This document shows positions 45,548 through 56,200 of a stretch of 64,000 bases of DNA, one piece after another. The stretch lies in contig JACCFC020000008.1 in NCBI GenBank assembly GCA_020830965.2, forward strand, positions 31,344 through 95,343, written 5' to 3'. Every line of letters begins with the position of its first letter. The stretch's first letter is position 1. A program made the translations under genes and the position numbers. The notes under the pieces are model-generated. The model made no database searches, was not told the DNA's origin, and saw nothing but the letters and a program-made list of their open reading frames with translations. Source of the DNA: Neisseriaceae bacterium TC5R-5. GTDB taxonomy: Bacteria > Pseudomonadota > Gammaproteobacteria > Burkholderiales > Chromobacteriaceae.

Positions 45548-47332
45548 GTGATTCCACAGGATTTTGTTGATCAGCTATTGTCGCGCGTTGATATAGTCGA
45601 CGTGATTGATCGTTATGTTCCCTTAAAAAAAGGAGGACAGAACTACTTAGCCTGCTGCCCCTTTCATAAGGAGAAATCACCCTCATTTACAGTGAGTCAG
45701 TCCAAGCAGTTTTATCATTGTTTTGGATGTGGAGCTCATGGTACTGCTATTGGTTTTATCATAGAGTATCAGGGGGTTGGCTTTGTTGATGCGATAAAAT
45801 TGTTGGCTGAAGCGGTTGGGATGCAGTTGCCTGAGCATCAGTTTGGTGTTGCTGAGCAAACCAATCGTGAAATTAAGGAGCGCAAGCTTTCACTCGAACA
45901 GATATTGCTTGCTGCTGCTGCATATTACAAAAGCCAATTGAAATTAAGCCCTGATGCTATTCATTACTTTAAGCAGCGAGGCCTGAATGGGGAGATCGCT
46001 GCTCGCTTTGGCTTAGGTTATGCGCCGGATGAGTGGCAGAATTTAGCTGCTATTATTCCTGATTATCAAGATGATAGGCTGCTTGATGCCGGTTTGGTGA
46101 TTGTCAAGGAGGGTACAGGGCAGCGCTATGACCGCTTTCGAGGCCGGGCGATGTTTCCTATTCGCAACCAGCGCGGTGCCGTTATTGGTTTCGGGGGACG
46201 GGTACTTGGCCAAGGTGAGCCGAAGTATTTGAACTCACCTGAAACACCATTGTTTGAAAAAAGCCGTGAGCTATATGGCTTGTACGAAGCGCGTCAAGTT
46301 ATTCGTGAGAAAAACCGAGTGCTCGTGGTTGAGGGGTATATGGATGTGGTGGCATTGGCTCAGTTTGGTATCGCCTATGCTGTTGCCACCTTGGGTACTG
46401 CAACAACTGGTGAGCATATTAAAAAGCTGATACGGCATGCCGATCAGGTTTATTTCTGTTTTGATGGTGATAAGGCTGGTCAGAAAGCCGCTTGGCGCGC
46501 CTTAGAAAATAGCTTGTCACATTTGGCTGATGGCAAGACGCTAAATTTTTTGTTTTTACCGCAAGAGCATGATCCGGATAGCTATATTCGCGAGTTTGGT
46601 AGTGCTGCTTTTGAAAAATGCTTGGAAGAGGATAGCTTGCCTCTTTCAGTTTACTTTACTCGAGAGTTGTGCCGAGAAGTAGACCTGAGTACGCCAGAAG
46701 GGAAGGCTGATCTGATTCGTCGGGCGGCTCCCCTTTTAGCGCAGATTGTGGCTCCGGCTTTAGGCTTTATCATTAAAAAGAGACTGGCAGAATTGGCTGG
46801 TGTGGATATCGACGAATTCGATATGTTGATGATGGGGCAAAAAAAACCGGGGAACAAGGGTAGGCGAGAATATCGTTTGCCTGATTTGTCATATCGCCAA
46901 GTTAACACTTCTATTGTCAGACGTCTGATTAAATGGTTGCTGATGAATCCGCAGTGGGCTAGCGATGTGCGCTTGCCGGATAGCTTACCGCTATCCGATG
47001 AGTTAGCCTGTTTTGCTATGTTGGCCGAGAGTGTGCAGGGGCACAACCAGCCGCCGAATACGGCACAATTGATGGAGAGCCTGCGTGGCACTCCTTACGA
47101 AGCGCTGGCGGATAGTGTGCTGCAACAGGCCATGCAAGACCCAGATGAGTTTGCTGATCCGAGTGAAGAAGATAGACAGCAGTTTCAGGATGGCAATGCC
47201 AAACTTTCGAAGTTGCTGCATTTAACTCAGGTTGAAAGACTTAAACAAAAAGATCGGAGCGAAGGGCTGGCTCCGGAAGAGATTAGGTTACTTGGGGAAC
47301 TGCTAAAGGAATTGTCCTTCCCTGCCACTTAA
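45548..47332 (+). CDS. dnaG: DNA primase
   Basis: A 594-residue primase that makes RNA primers at the replication fork. The N-terminal CHC2 zinc-binding domain is visible as CCPFHKEKSPSFTV and YHCFGCGAHG, then the Toprim core with VVEGYMDVVALAQFG and CFDGDKAGQKAA. The C-terminal helicase-binding domain is shorter and divergent, as is usual. The start is GTG 45548, giving IPQDFVDQLLSRVDIV, which aligns with the E. coli N-terminus. Confidence 0.97.
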   Translation: MIPQDFVDQLLSRVDIVDVIDRYVPLKKGGQNYLACCPFHKEKSPSFTVSQSKQFYHCFGCGAHGTAIGFIIEYQGVGFVDAIKLLAEAVGMQLPEHQFGVAEQTNREIKERKLSLEQILLAAAAYYKSQLKLSPDAIHYFKQRGLNGEIAARFGLGYAPDEWQNLAAIIPDYQDDRLLDAGLVIVKEGTGQRYDRFRGRAMFPIRNQRGAVIGFGGRVLGQGEPKYLNSPETPLFEKSRELYGLYEARQVIREKNRVLVVEGYMDVVALAQFGIAYAVATLGTATTGEHIKKLIRHADQVYFCFDGDKAGQKAAWRALENSLSHLADGKTLNFLFLPQEHDPDSYIREFGSAAFEKCLEEDSLPLSVYFTRELCREVDLSTPEGKADLIRRAAPLLAQIVAPALGFIIKKRLAELAGVDIDEFDMLMMGQKKPGNKGRREYRLPDLSYRQVNTSIVRRLIKWLLMNPQWASDVRLPDSLPLSDELACFAMLAESVQGHNQPPNTAQLMESLRGTPYEALADSVLQQAMQDPDEFADPSEEDRQQFQDGNAKLSKLLHLTQVERLKQKDRSEGLAPEEIRLLGELLKELSFPAT

Positions 47333-47405
47333 GGTGGCTTAGGCAGATATCACGTGGTTGTATTTAATCAACTGTTTTTTCGGCTTATTTCAAGCAGGAA
47401 GCGAA

Positions 47406-49331
47406 ATGGCGACCTCTCCCGACAATCAAGAAGACGTACAAAATAATGAACAGGATATAGTAATCAGTTTAGATGATCAGCGTAAGCGCTTACGTCAACT
47501 GATTGCCCTGGGCAAAGAGCGTGGATATTTAACCTACGCAGAAATTAATGACCATCTACCGGAAGATGTGTCCGATGCTGAGCAGATAGAAAACATTGTT
47601 ACGATGATTTCTGGCTTAGGCATTCAGGTCTCTGATGAGGCTCCCGATGCCGATGCTTTGCTGATGTCGGATGCCACTCCGCCTGTTGCTGATGAGGATG
47701 CAGTAGAGGAGGCCGAGGCTGCACTGTCTTCGGTCGATTCTGAGTTTGGCCGTACGACCGATCCTGTGCGCATGTATATGCGTGAAATGGGTTCGGTCGA
47801 GTTGCTGACTCGGGAAGGCGAGATTGAAATTGCCAAGCGGATCGAGGATGGGCTCAAGTACATGATTCAGGCTATCTCAGTTTGTCCAGGGACAATTGCT
47901 GAGGTTTTAGAGTTGCTTGAGCGAGTCAGTCGTGATGAGTTGCGTATTGATGAGGTGTTGGACGGCTTCATCGATTTAAGTGAGCCTGCTGAGCCAGAAG
48001 CGCCCTTTGTCGAGCCGGAGATCGATGAGTTACTCGACGAAGACGACGAAGATGACGTAGAAGAAGAGGAAGTTGATGCAGAGGCTGAGTCAGCGGCTAA
48101 CTTGGAGGAGCTCAAGCAAAAAGCATTAGAGCATTTTGCTGGCGTGCGCATGCTGTTCGACAAAATGTGCAAAGTGCTACATGGTAAGGGTGCGCAAAGT
48201 AAAGAGTATTTGGCTTTGCAGGATGCCATCACTACTGAGTTTATGCTGGTGCGGTTTGCTACTCGTCAGGTGGAAAGTCTTTGTGATTCCTTACGTTCCC
48301 GCGTGAATGAAGTGCGCACGCATGAGCGTAGTATTCAGGATATCTGTGTTAGCCGTGTTCGTATGGATCGTGCCTATTTTATCAAAGTGTTCCCTGGCAA
48401 CGAGACCAATCTAGAATGGGTCGAGGATGAAATCCATGCCGGGCAGCCTTGGAGTGAAGCGCTAACCCGCTTTAAATATGCCATCATTGAAAAGCAGAGC
48501 AAGCTGTTTGAATTGCAGAACAATGCGATGCTACCGATCAAGGCGCTGAAAGAAATTAATCGTCAGATGTCTTCCGGCGAATCCAAAGCGCGGCGGGCCA
48601 AGAAGGAAATGATTGAGGCTAACCTGCGCCTGGTTATCTCCATCGCCAAGAAATATACCAATCGTGGTTTGCAGTTCTTGGACTTGATTCAGGAAGGCAA
48701 TATTGGTTTGATGAAGGCGGTGGATAAGTTTGAGTATCGTCGAGGCTATAAGTTTTCAACTTATGCTACTTGGTGGATACGGCAGGCAATTACCCGTTCT
48801 ATTGCAGATCAGGCACGCACTATCCGCATCCCGGTGCACATGATCGAAACCATCAATAAGATGAATCGTATCAGTCGCCAAATTTTGCAAGAAACAGGGC
48901 ATGAACCTGATCCGGCGGAATTGGCGGAAAAAATGGAGATGCCGGAAGACAAGATCCGTAAAATCATGAAGATTTCCAAAGAGCCTATCTCTATGGAAAC
49001 GCCTATTGGTGACGATGATGACTCCCACTTGGGGGACTTCATTGAGGATCAGAATAATCTGGCCCCTTCTGAAGCGGCAATGTATTCCAGCTTGAAAGAT
49101 GCTACCAAAGAAGTGCTGGATACGCTCACGCCAAGAGAGGCCAAGGTATTGCGTATGCGTTTTGGTATTGATATGAACACAGACCATACCTTGGAGGAAG
49201 TGGGTAAGCAGTTTGATGTGACGCGTGAGCGCATTCGGCAGATTGAGGCGAAGGCATTACGTAAGTTGCGACATCCCACGCGTTCTGAGCGTCTGCGTAG
49301 TTTCTTGGATAACGAGCCTAGTACTCCTTAG
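47406..49331 (+). CDS. rpoD: RNA polymerase sigma factor RpoD (sigma70)
   Basis: The housekeeping sigma factor, 641 residues. Region 1.1 opens with [26 protein letters not shown]. An acidic linker ([17 protein letters not shown], about residues 206–222) lies in the non-conserved region. Region 2 has [20 protein letters not shown], region 3 has [14 protein letters not shown], and region 4 ends in [19 protein letters not shown]. The start at 47406 follows AGGAAG. It ends the macromolecular synthesis operon. Confidence 0.98.
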   Translation: MATSPDNQEDVQNNEQDIVISLDDQRKRLRQLIALGKERGYLTYAEINDHLPEDVSDAEQIENIVTMISGLGIQVSDEAPDADALLMSDATPPVADEDAVEEAEAALSSVDSEFGRTTDPVRMYMREMGSVELLTREGEIEIAKRIEDGLKYMIQAISVCPGTIAEVLELLERVSRDELRIDEVLDGFIDLSEPAEPEAPFVEPEIDELLDEDDEDDVEEEEVDAEAESAANLEELKQKALEHFAGVRMLFDKMCKVLHGKGAQSKEYLALQDAITTEFMLVRFATRQVESLCDSLRSRVNEVRTHERSIQDICVSRVRMDRAYFIKVFPGNETNLEWVEDEIHAGQPWSEALTRFKYAIIEKQSKLFELQNNAMLPIKALKEINRQMSSGESKARRAKKEMIEANLRLVISIAKKYTNRGLQFLDLIQEGNIGLMKAVDKFEYRRGYKFSTYATWWIRQAITRSIADQARTIRIPVHMIETINKMNRISRQILQETGHEPDPAELAEKMEMPEDKIRKIMKISKEPISMETPIGDDDDSHLGDFIEDQNNLAPSEAAMYSSLKDATKEVLDTLTPREAKVLRMRFGIDMNTDHTLEEVGKQFDVTRERIRQIEAKALRKLRHPTRSERLRSFLDNEPSTP

Positions 49332-49349
49332 GTCGTTTAATGCCTTATT

Positions 49350-49391
49350 CCCAGGCAGCTTGTAAAAGTGCTTGGGGTTTCGTTTTTTTTT
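49350..49391 (+). terminator. Terminator of rpoD
   Basis: CCCAGGCA and TGCTTGGG pair (one mismatch) around an 11-base loop, followed by GTTTCG and then ten Ts. The T-tract overlaps the probable promoter spacer of tRNA-Ile. Confidence 0.75.
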
Positions 49392-49400
49392 TGCTATGAT
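49372..49400 (+). promoter_or_regulatory. Candidate promoter of tRNA-Ile
   Basis: TTGGGG (49372–49377), a 17-bp spacer and TATGAT (49395–49400) lie 11 bp before the tRNA. The -10 has one mismatch, the -35 is weak. It overlaps the rpoD terminator. Confidence 0.5.
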
Positions 49401-49411
49401 TGCCGACTTTC

Positions 49412-49694
49412 GGGCCTCTAGCTCATGCTTGGTTAGAGCAGCGGACTCATAAAAATTGTGCCTTATGTTTGGAAACTGCATAAGGGATGGTGTCAAATTC
49501 GGTGAAACCTAAGCACAGAGATGTGTATGGCAATGCCGAGCCAAGCTTCAGTGGAACAATACTGTTGAAGGTGTAGAGACTAGACGGCACCCACCTAAGG
49601 CAATAGCTAAGGTGAAGGCATAGTCCAGGGAGTGATGAAAGTCACACAAACCAGAATCCGTTGGTGCCGAGTTCGACTCTCGGGGGGCCCACCA
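49412..49694 (+). tRNA. tRNA-Ile (CAU) interrupted by a group I intron
   Basis: Exon 1 is 49412–49450 and exon 2 is 49655–49694. Joined, they form a 79-nt tRNA with acceptor stem GGGCCTC/GGGGCCC (one G·U), anticodon loop CTCATAA with CAT, T-arm CCGAG-TTCGACT-CTCGG and an encoded CCA. CAT in this context is the minor tRNA-Ile whose anticodon C is modified to lysidine by TilS and reads AUA. Without intron removal the anticodon loop is not formed. Confidence 0.93.
49451..49654 (+). ncRNA. Azoarcus-type group I intron in tRNA-Ile(CAU)
   Basis: A 204-nt self-splicing intron candidate. The 5' site follows the anticodon CAT, whose bases pair with the internal guide GTG at 49458–49460 with the required U·G at the splice site. 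Conserved core pieces match the 205-nt Azoarcus tRNA-Ile intron (subgroup IC3): GGGATGGTGTCAAATTCGG, GAAACCTAAGC, AGAGACTAGACGGCACCCAC and CATAGTCCAGGGAGTG, with the 3' end CACAAACCAG ending in the terminal G. P2 (CCTTATG/CATAAGG) and other peripheral stems differ in sequence but keep pairing. No endonuclease ORF is present. Confidence 0.95.
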
Positions 49695-49702
49695 AGTTTA
49701 TA

Positions 49703-49735
49703 AAAAGCCAACCTTATTTAAGGTTGGCTTTTGTT
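49703..49735. terminator. Bidirectional terminator after tRNA-Ile
   Basis: AAAAGCCAACCTTA and TAAGGTTGGCTTTT form a 14-bp stem around a short loop. It separates tRNA-Ile from the convergent chemotaxis receptor. Confidence 0.88.
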
Positions 49736-49756
49736 TGTCTAAGTTTTATTTATTGC

Positions 49757-51235
49757 TTAATTCTGCGTTGTATTGGGTAATTTGAAATAATCTATTCTGT
49801 TAGCTAATTCCTCGGCTTGCTCGCTCATATTTTGCGCTGTCGCAGACAATTGCTCGGTTGCGATAGCATTAGCTTGCATTGATCGGCTAATTTCACTGAC
49901 ATTTTGATTAATCTGTTCTACTTGCAATGCTTGCTGAGTCGATGACTTGTTAATTTCTTGAATAAAACTCGTGGTATTTTGAATAATGGGTAGCATCTGA
50001 TTGAACAGTAGGCCGGAGTCTTCTGCTACTTTGACGCTGCGCTGAGTGAGTTGTCCGATTTCCTTGGCGGCTGTCTGACTGTGTGCGGCAAGTTTGCGCA
50101 CCTCATTGGCTACAACAGCAAAACCTTTGCCATGTATACCGGCCCGTGCGGCCTCAATAGCTGCATTTAATGCCAGTAGATTGGTTTGGTAGGCAATGTC
50201 ATCAATAATCGAGATTTTTTTGGCAATGTCTCGCATGGCTACCATGGTTTCTGCTGCGGCTTGGTTGCCATTTTCTGCGTGTTGCTGGCTATTGGCTGCC
50301 ATTTTCTCTGTGCTATTGGCGTACTCACGATTTTTCCAAACAAAAGTGGAAATATGTTCCAAATTAACGCTGGTGGTGTCGATATTATGGGCTTGTTCAT
50401 TGGTTTGTTGGCTGATATTGGATACTGCATTGCTGATTTGACTGGCAGCATTGGCCAAATCAAATGAAAAGTAATTAATGTGCTCGATGATGTCGGCAAG
50501 CTTGCATACTTGTTGGCGTGTTGCCTCCGCTAGATCTCCCAATTCGTCATTGCTGTGAAATTGTGGTGGTGCTGTTAAATCTCCATTCGCAATCGCCTGC
50601 ACTGCTAAGCTAATCTCTCCAATTGGTATGCCCACTAAGCGGCGTACCAGTATCGATAGAATAACTAGAATCAATGCATCCAGTACAGCGACCTGTATCA
50701 AGGTGGTCAGTAGGATATTTTTCAGTTTCGCCTTAATGTCAGCATTAGAAAACTGTAGATTGGCTGTGCCTATAGCATGGGAAACACCATCGTTTAAATA
50801 GAATAATGTGATGGTGGCTTGTAGATCGTCTTGCTTAAGCGTGTTGCTGCTTATTAGCTGGCCATCGGGGGTGCGGTGAATGCCAATTATGGGCTTGCCT
50901 TTGGTGTTAGTAACATAAATGCCGCTCGTAAATACGTTTTGCAGCTCTGACTCTAGTACTCGCTGTGCCTGCTGATTGTCAAAGTTCCAGAGCGGATTAG
51001 AAAGATTGGTGATGAGTCGTTGCTTGATATTGGCAATTTCTTTTGATCTGGCTTGTAATAATTCTGTGTGGGTCTGCTGGTAATTAAACGCACCAGAAGT
51101 GGCTAGCAGGCTGGACACTACAACCATAAAAATCAGGTTGAGTTTCTGGCTGATGCTAGTCCGTGGCATAGGCCGCTTGTCCTTGGGTGTTTGCTGAGTC
51201 AGCTGTTTCACTGCACCGAGAAGCCAAGTAAGCAT
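49757..51235 (-). CDS. Methyl-accepting chemotaxis protein
   Basis: A 492-residue receptor. A first transmembrane helix (about residues 32–47) and a second (about 182–205) flank a periplasmic sensor of about 135 residues, followed by a HAMP domain ([15 protein letters not shown] onward) and a cytoplasmic signalling domain. The conserved hairpin tip is [20 protein letters not shown] followed by [20 protein letters not shown], the CheA/CheW contact. The sensor matches no named ligand class I recognise. No CheW-binding pentapeptide for CheR is evident at the C-terminus (LPNTTQN). Monocistronic. Confidence 0.93.
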   Translation of the reverse strand: MLTWLLGAVKQLTQQTPKDKRPMPRTSISQKLNLIFMVVVSSLLATSGAFNYQQTHTELLQARSKEIANIKQRLITNLSNPLWNFDNQQAQRVLESELQNVFTSGIYVTNTKGKPIIGIHRTPDGQLISSNTLKQDDLQATITLFYLNDGVSHAIGTANLQFSNADIKAKLKNILLTTLIQVAVLDALILVILSILVRRLVGIPIGEISLAVQAIANGDLTAPPQFHSNDELGDLAEATRQQVCKLADIIEHINYFSFDLANAASQISNAVSNISQQTNEQAHNIDTTSVNLEHISTFVWKNREYANSTEKMAANSQQHAENGNQAAAETMVAMRDIAKKISIIDDIAYQTNLLALNAAIEAARAGIHGKGFAVVANEVRKLAAHSQTAAKEIGQLTQRSVKVAEDSGLLFNQMLPIIQNTTSFIQEINKSSTQQALQVEQINQNVSEISRSMQANAIATEQLSATAQNMSEQAEELANRIDYFKLPNTTQN

Positions 51236-51627
51236 CGTTCAGTGCTCAGTCCGGCCTATCATGGGTGGTGATGAGTTTTTGACCATGAATGATGTCCCCA
51301 TTTGAGATGCTTGAGTCGGGGGCTCTATCATTATTCATAGCACTTACTATCACATAGAGTGAATTTATAAATCAGTAAAATTTGTTATCTATGACACAAA
51401 ATGCTTTGGCGTAATAAGTGCTACAAACAAAGCTTTTGTTGCTGTATTACGCTAGAGAGCCACTCTGTCATGTGTCTTGCTGCAGGGGTATTGCTGGGAT
51501 TTGTTCGCAACCGCAGAGTAAGAGATGGGGTTCGCTATTAAGAGCCGCTAACAAAAGCTCAAAGAGTCCCTGAGTCGAGGCGCAACGCTGGATCAGGAGT
51601 TTTGTTAGCGGCTCTAAATTGAGCAGA
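51236..51627. other. Gene-free stretch with repeat copy 5
   Basis: About 390 bp upstream of the chemotaxis receptor and downstream of xseA. It holds the inverted-repeat copy 5 (51542–51614). The left 300 bp are AT-rich and carry the receptor's promoter region; a weak sigma28-like sequence is discussed under rejected items. No terminator other than the repeat itself lies after xseA. Confidence 0.6.
51542..51614 (-). repeat. Inverted-repeat element, copy 5 (minimal form)
   Basis: A 73-bp copy in the opposite orientation to copies 1–4. Its ends are the most perfect of the set: GAGCCGCTAACAAAAGCTC and GAGTTTTGTTAGCGGCTC. The middle of the long form is missing, leaving CTGATCCAGCGTTGCGCCTC joined to GACTCAGGGACTC when read on the minus strand. 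It sits 13 bp past the xseA stop. Confidence 0.9.
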
Positions 51628-52983
51628 TTAAAATGGTAGCTGGCTTTGTCCACCTTGTGGATAGTCAATAAGTGCTTCGGCAACACCTGCAGCCAGTTGT
51701 AAGCGGACACGCTCATGTTGACGCAGTTGCTCAGGTGCTTTTACTACTTCACCATTCTGTTTTTGTACGATGGCATAGCCGCGAGTGAGCACGGCCTGTG
51801 GGTTAAGGGCTTCGAGAGTGGCGGCCAGTGTACTCAGGTGTTGTTGTTGGTGGTTGAGCCGTTTCGATTGTGCTTGTTGTAGCCGCAGGCGCCATTTCTC
51901 AAGAGTTTGTGCACTTTGTTGCATATTAGGGCGGTGATATTGCAGCTGCTTGCCGAGTAGTTGTAGCTTCCAGCGACGCTGTTCAAATAGCGCACGCAAT
52001 TGCCGTTGTAACCGTTCTTGCTGCTTGTTCAGCAGTACCTGCTGATGCCGCAGCTTTTCGCCGGGATGGTTTAATCGGTTAGCCAGATAGTCTAATTTTT
52101 GTGTTTTATTGCCTAGTTGGCGCATTAAAGCACGTTCTAGAGTTTGTTTATGCGTGCTTAGTTGGCCCAGTAGTTGTTCCCGGCTTGGGGATGCCAGTTC
52201 TGCGGCTGCTGTGGGGGTGGCTGCCCGTACATCTGCAACGAAATCACAAATGGTGAAATCGGTTTCGTGACCGATACCACTAATGGTGGGAATCGGACAC
52301 TTGGCGAGCGCCCGAGCAACTATTTCTTCATTAAATGACCATAAGTCCTCAATGCTGCCCCCGCCACGGCATAAGATAAGGACATCCACCTCCTTACGTT
52401 GCGCTGCTTGTTGAATGGCGGCAGCAATCTGCGAAGCGGCTTCACTCCCTTGGACAAGTGTTGGGTAGAGAATGATAGGGATAGTCGGCATGCGTCGTTG
52501 CAGTGTGCTCAGGACATCGCGTAAAGCTGCTGCAGCGAGTGAGGTGACGATGCCGATTGCACGCGGATAAAGAGGAAGAGGGCGCTTACGTGCTTGTTCG
52601 AACAGACCTTCCGCTTGTAATTGAGCTTTGAGCTTTTCAAAGGCCTCATATAGCCGACCTAAACCAGCAGAACGCATCTGCTCGACATTGATTTGAAACT
52701 CCCCGCGTGCTTCATACAAAGTCACCAGTCCCTTTAGTTCCACCTGCATGCCTTCGCAAAGGCGGAAGGGCAGTGCGGCAAGCTTATGGCGAAACATCAC
52801 ACAGCGAATCTGTGCACCGGCATCTTTCAGTGAAAAGTAGCCATGGCCGGAACTGGCCAGGGTGAGGTTAGATAGTTCACCACCAATCCACATCGGAGGC
52901 AGATTACTCTCCAGTAATTGACGTGCCAGTTGGTTTAGCGACGAAACGCTAATAACATCACTACCGGTTAGGTTGAAGTTCAT
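51628..52983 (-). CDS. xseA: Exodeoxyribonuclease VII large subunit
   Basis: A 451-residue subunit of the single-strand-specific exonuclease VII. The N-terminal OB-fold has LPPMWIGGELSNLTLASSGH and FSLKDAGAQIRCVMFR. The catalytic domain includes GIVTSLAAAALRDVLSTL, LILCRGGGSIEDLWSFNEE and SGIGHETDFTICDFVAD. A long coiled coil (about residues 265–390) follows. I start at ATG 52983 (MNFNLTGSDVISV); the frame is open 60 nt further upstream. Repeat copy 5 lies directly downstream. Confidence 0.95.
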   Translation of the reverse strand: MNFNLTGSDVISVSSLNQLARQLLESNLPPMWIGGELSNLTLASSGHGYFSLKDAGAQIRCVMFRHKLAALPFRLCEGMQVELKGLVTLYEARGEFQINVEQMRSAGLGRLYEAFEKLKAQLQAEGLFEQARKRPLPLYPRAIGIVTSLAAAALRDVLSTLQRRMPTIPIILYPTLVQGSEAASQIAAAIQQAAQRKEVDVLILCRGGGSIEDLWSFNEEIVARALAKCPIPTISGIGHETDFTICDFVADVRAATPTAAAELASPSREQLLGQLSTHKQTLERALMRQLGNKTQKLDYLANRLNHPGEKLRHQQVLLNKQQERLQRQLRALFEQRRWKLQLLGKQLQYHRPNMQQSAQTLEKWRLRLQQAQSKRLNHQQQHLSTLAATLEALNPQAVLTRGYAIVQKQNGEVVKAPEQLRQHERVRLQLAAGVAEALIDYPQGGQSQLPF

Positions 52984-53052
52984 TTTGTCAAGTGATCCAC
53001 AGCATTTTTCGCGCCACATAACATTGCTGAAATGGTTTGGCAAGTAGTTGGT

Positions 53053-53096
53053 TTAAAACCACACATTTTTATTTTTCTCAATAAAATCATGTGGTT
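53053..53096 (-). terminator. Terminator after mfd
   Basis: On the minus strand AACCACA and TGTGGTT enclose an inner AT-rich stem (ATTTTATT with an A-rich partner) and are followed by TTAAA. The stem is partly AT-only, so strength is uncertain. Confidence 0.5.
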
Positions 53097-53170
53097 ATTG
53101 TTTTTTTGTTTTTTTGGCTATGGTGAGTAGGGCGGTGTTTGAAGAAGTTTATCGAGAGGCTGTTCAGGTT

Positions 53171-53191
53171 CTATCCACAAACTTATCCACA
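53171..53191 (+). promoter_or_regulatory. Two DnaA-box-like sequences
   Basis: CTATCCACA (53171–53179, one mismatch) and TTATCCACA (53183–53191, perfect) match the DnaA-box consensus and lie in the same orientation with a 3-bp gap, next to an AT-rich tract at 53060–53120. They sit between the xseA start and the mfd stop. Confidence 0.5.
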
Positions 53192-53239
53192 GCCATTTCT
53201 CTTGACAACTTCATGGCAAAAATGCTTCTTCGCTAGTGC

Positions 53240-56200
53240 CTAACTGAGTTCTTTCAGTAGCTCCTTGACCCGAACCACGCGCAAAGCCACGTTTTCCAAG
53301 GTGGATTCCACCCGGAGTTTATCCTGACCTACCAGTTTATAATGACGTTTTGATTGGATGAGCTGAATAATTTTCATCGGATCAATGGGTGGATTTTTAA
53401 CAAAATGCAGTTGTATAGCTACTTCGCTGGCGTCCAGTTTTTGGATACCCAGTACTTTGGCCAGTAGCCGCAGGCGATGGCTATCCACCAGGGTTTTAAC
53501 TGTCTGTGGTGGCAGGCCAAAGCGGTCAATTAGCTCTTCGTAAATATCATCTAGTTCGGTTTCGGTTTCGCAACTGGCCAGCCGTTTATACAGAACTAGG
53601 CGCTCATGGACGTCGGGACAGTAGCTATCCGGCAACAGTGCTGGGCTGTGCAGGTTGATATCGGTGGTCACGCCGAGTGGGGCGTCCAGGTCAGGAGTAC
53701 GGCCTTTTTTGAGATCGTTCACAGCTCGCTTGAGCATTTCGGTAAACAGCGTAAAGCCGACTTCCTGCATTTCGCCGGATTGGCCTTCACCGAGGACTTC
53801 ACCTGCCCCGCGAATTTCCAGGTCATGCATCGCCAGATAAAAGCCGGAGCCTAGCTCTTCTGACATCTGGATAGCTTCCAATCGTTTAACGGCATCCTTG
53901 GTCATACCATCAGGCGTCAGCAAATAGGCGTAGGCCTGATGGTGACTGCGCCCAACCCGGCCGCGTAACTGGTGCAACTGCGCCAGACCGAATTTGTCTG
54001 CGCGATGAATCAGGATGGTGTTGGCATTGGGGATATCGATGCCGGTTTCAATAATGGTGGAGCAAATGAGTACATTGAAACGCTGTTGCAGAAAGTCGCG
54101 CATCACCTGTTCTAGTTCACGCTCCCGTAACTGACCATGAGCAACGGCAATGCGCGCTTCGGGAATCAGTTCCGTCAGTTTGTCGCGCATATTCTCGATG
54201 GTATCGACCTCGTTATGCAGGAAAAATACCTGGCCGCCGCGTTTGAGCTCACGCAATATCGCTTCACGAATAACACCATGGCTAAATGGGCTGACAAAGG
54301 TCTTTACCGACAAGCGACGATTCGGCGCGGTGGCGATGACGGAAAAATCGCGCAGTCCTTCCAGTGCCATCGATAAGGTACGTGGAATAGGGGTGGCGGT
54401 GAGGGTCAGCACATCAACATTCGCGCGTAAGCGCTTGAGCTGCTCCTTTTGGCGTACGCCGAAGCGGTGCTCTTCATCAATAATGACCAGTCCCAGGTTT
54501 TTGAACTGCATATCAGGTTGCACCAGCTTGTGGGTGCCGATAACGATATCGACCTTACCCTCACTGAGAGCTTGCAGCGTGATTTTGCTTTCCTTCGCAC
54601 TGCGAAAGCGTGACAGCTCGGCTACCTGAATGGGCCAATCAGCAAAACGGTCGGAAAAGTTCTGAAAGTGCTGCTCGGCCAGCAAGGTAGTGGGCACCAG
54701 CACAGCCACTTGTTTGCCACCCATCACGGCGACAAAAGCCGCGCGTAGCGCCACTTCTGTTTTGCCAAAACCCACATCACCACATACCAGTCTGTCCATA
54801 GGCTGACCCGAACACATATCTTGGATGACGGCCTCAATGGCGCTGGCCTGATCTGGCGTTTCTTCGAATGGAAAGCCGGCAGCAAAGGCTGCGTAATCAT
54901 GATGAGATAGGCTAAAGCTGTGTCCCTCACGCGCAGCACGCTGTGCGTAAAGATTGAGTAGTTCGGCTGCCGTGTCGCGTGCTTTTTCAGCAGCGCGCTG
55001 CTTGGCTTTTTCCCAAGCCGGGCTACCCAGCCGATGCAAGCGTAGCTCATCGGTAGCACCGCCGGCATAACGGGAGATCAGGTGTAATTGGCTGACCGGC
55101 ACATACAAGGTAGCGCCTTCGGCATACTCCAGCTGCATCAGCTCGGTTTCACCCTCGCCTAAGTCCATGGAGATCAGGCCGATATAGCGGGCAATACCGT
55201 GTTGCTCGTGCACTACCGGGTCACCGGACTTAATCTCGGCCAAGTCCCGCAACATAGCATCCGAACTGGCACGGCTATGCTTGCGTCTAGTCTGACTTCG
55301 CGCGACATGGCGATAGAGTTCTGATTCGGTCACCACGGCGATGGCGGGCTCACTCAGCGCAAAGCCCGAATACAGTGGCGCAACGGTGAGGGCCAAGGTT
55401 TGGTTACCCTTGATAAAATCTGCCCAGTTATCTAATAGTGCTGGTTTGATGTTGTGATCAAGCAGCAGTTGTTGAATGGTTTCCCGTCGTCCCAGGCTTT
55501 CGGCCAGTAATAGCACGCGCTGTCCGGGCTGGGCGATAAAGTCGGCCAGGCGGTATAGGGGATTATCGCTACGCCGCTCTACTGCCAGATCCGGTAATAG
55601 CTGATAGCCAGCTTCCAGCTCGCCGCTGCCTGCTAGCTCAATGCGGGCATAAGGCTTGAGTTTGCCCATCAACTCGTCGTTGCGCAGAAACAGCTCATTG
55701 GGTGCCAGCACGGGGCGTTCGCTATCGCCGCCCGCCATCTGATAGCGGTTTTGCACATCCTGCCAGAAGCCCTCGGCACTGGCTGCGATGTCATGATGTA
55801 GTACCAATAGTGCATCGGGGCCGAGATAATCGAATAGGGTGGCGGTTTCTGAGAAGAAAAGTGGCAAGTAATATTCGATACCGGCTGGCCAGAGGCCGGC
55901 GGACACATCTTTGTAAATACGGCTTTTGCTCGGATCGCCCTCTATCCGTTCGCGGAACTGTTGGCGAAAAGAGGTGATGCCCGACTCGTCTGTTGGGTAT
56001 TCGCGTGCAGGTAGCAGGCGAATTTCCGGCACCGGGTACAAGGTACGCTGACTGTCCGGATCGAAAGTGCGCAGGCTGTCGATTTCGTTATCAAACAAAT
56101 CAATCCGGTAAGGCAAGGTTGAGCCCATCGGAAACAGATCAATCAGGCTGCCGCGAATCGAAAACTCTCCAGGTGCCATGACTTGGCTGACATGCTGGTA

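Noticed and set aside
51240-51300. Sigma28 (FliA) promoter for the chemotaxis receptor
   Set aside because: On the minus strand TCAAAAAC, 11 bases and CATGATAG keep only the GATA core and part of the -35. The match is too poor to list as a feature.
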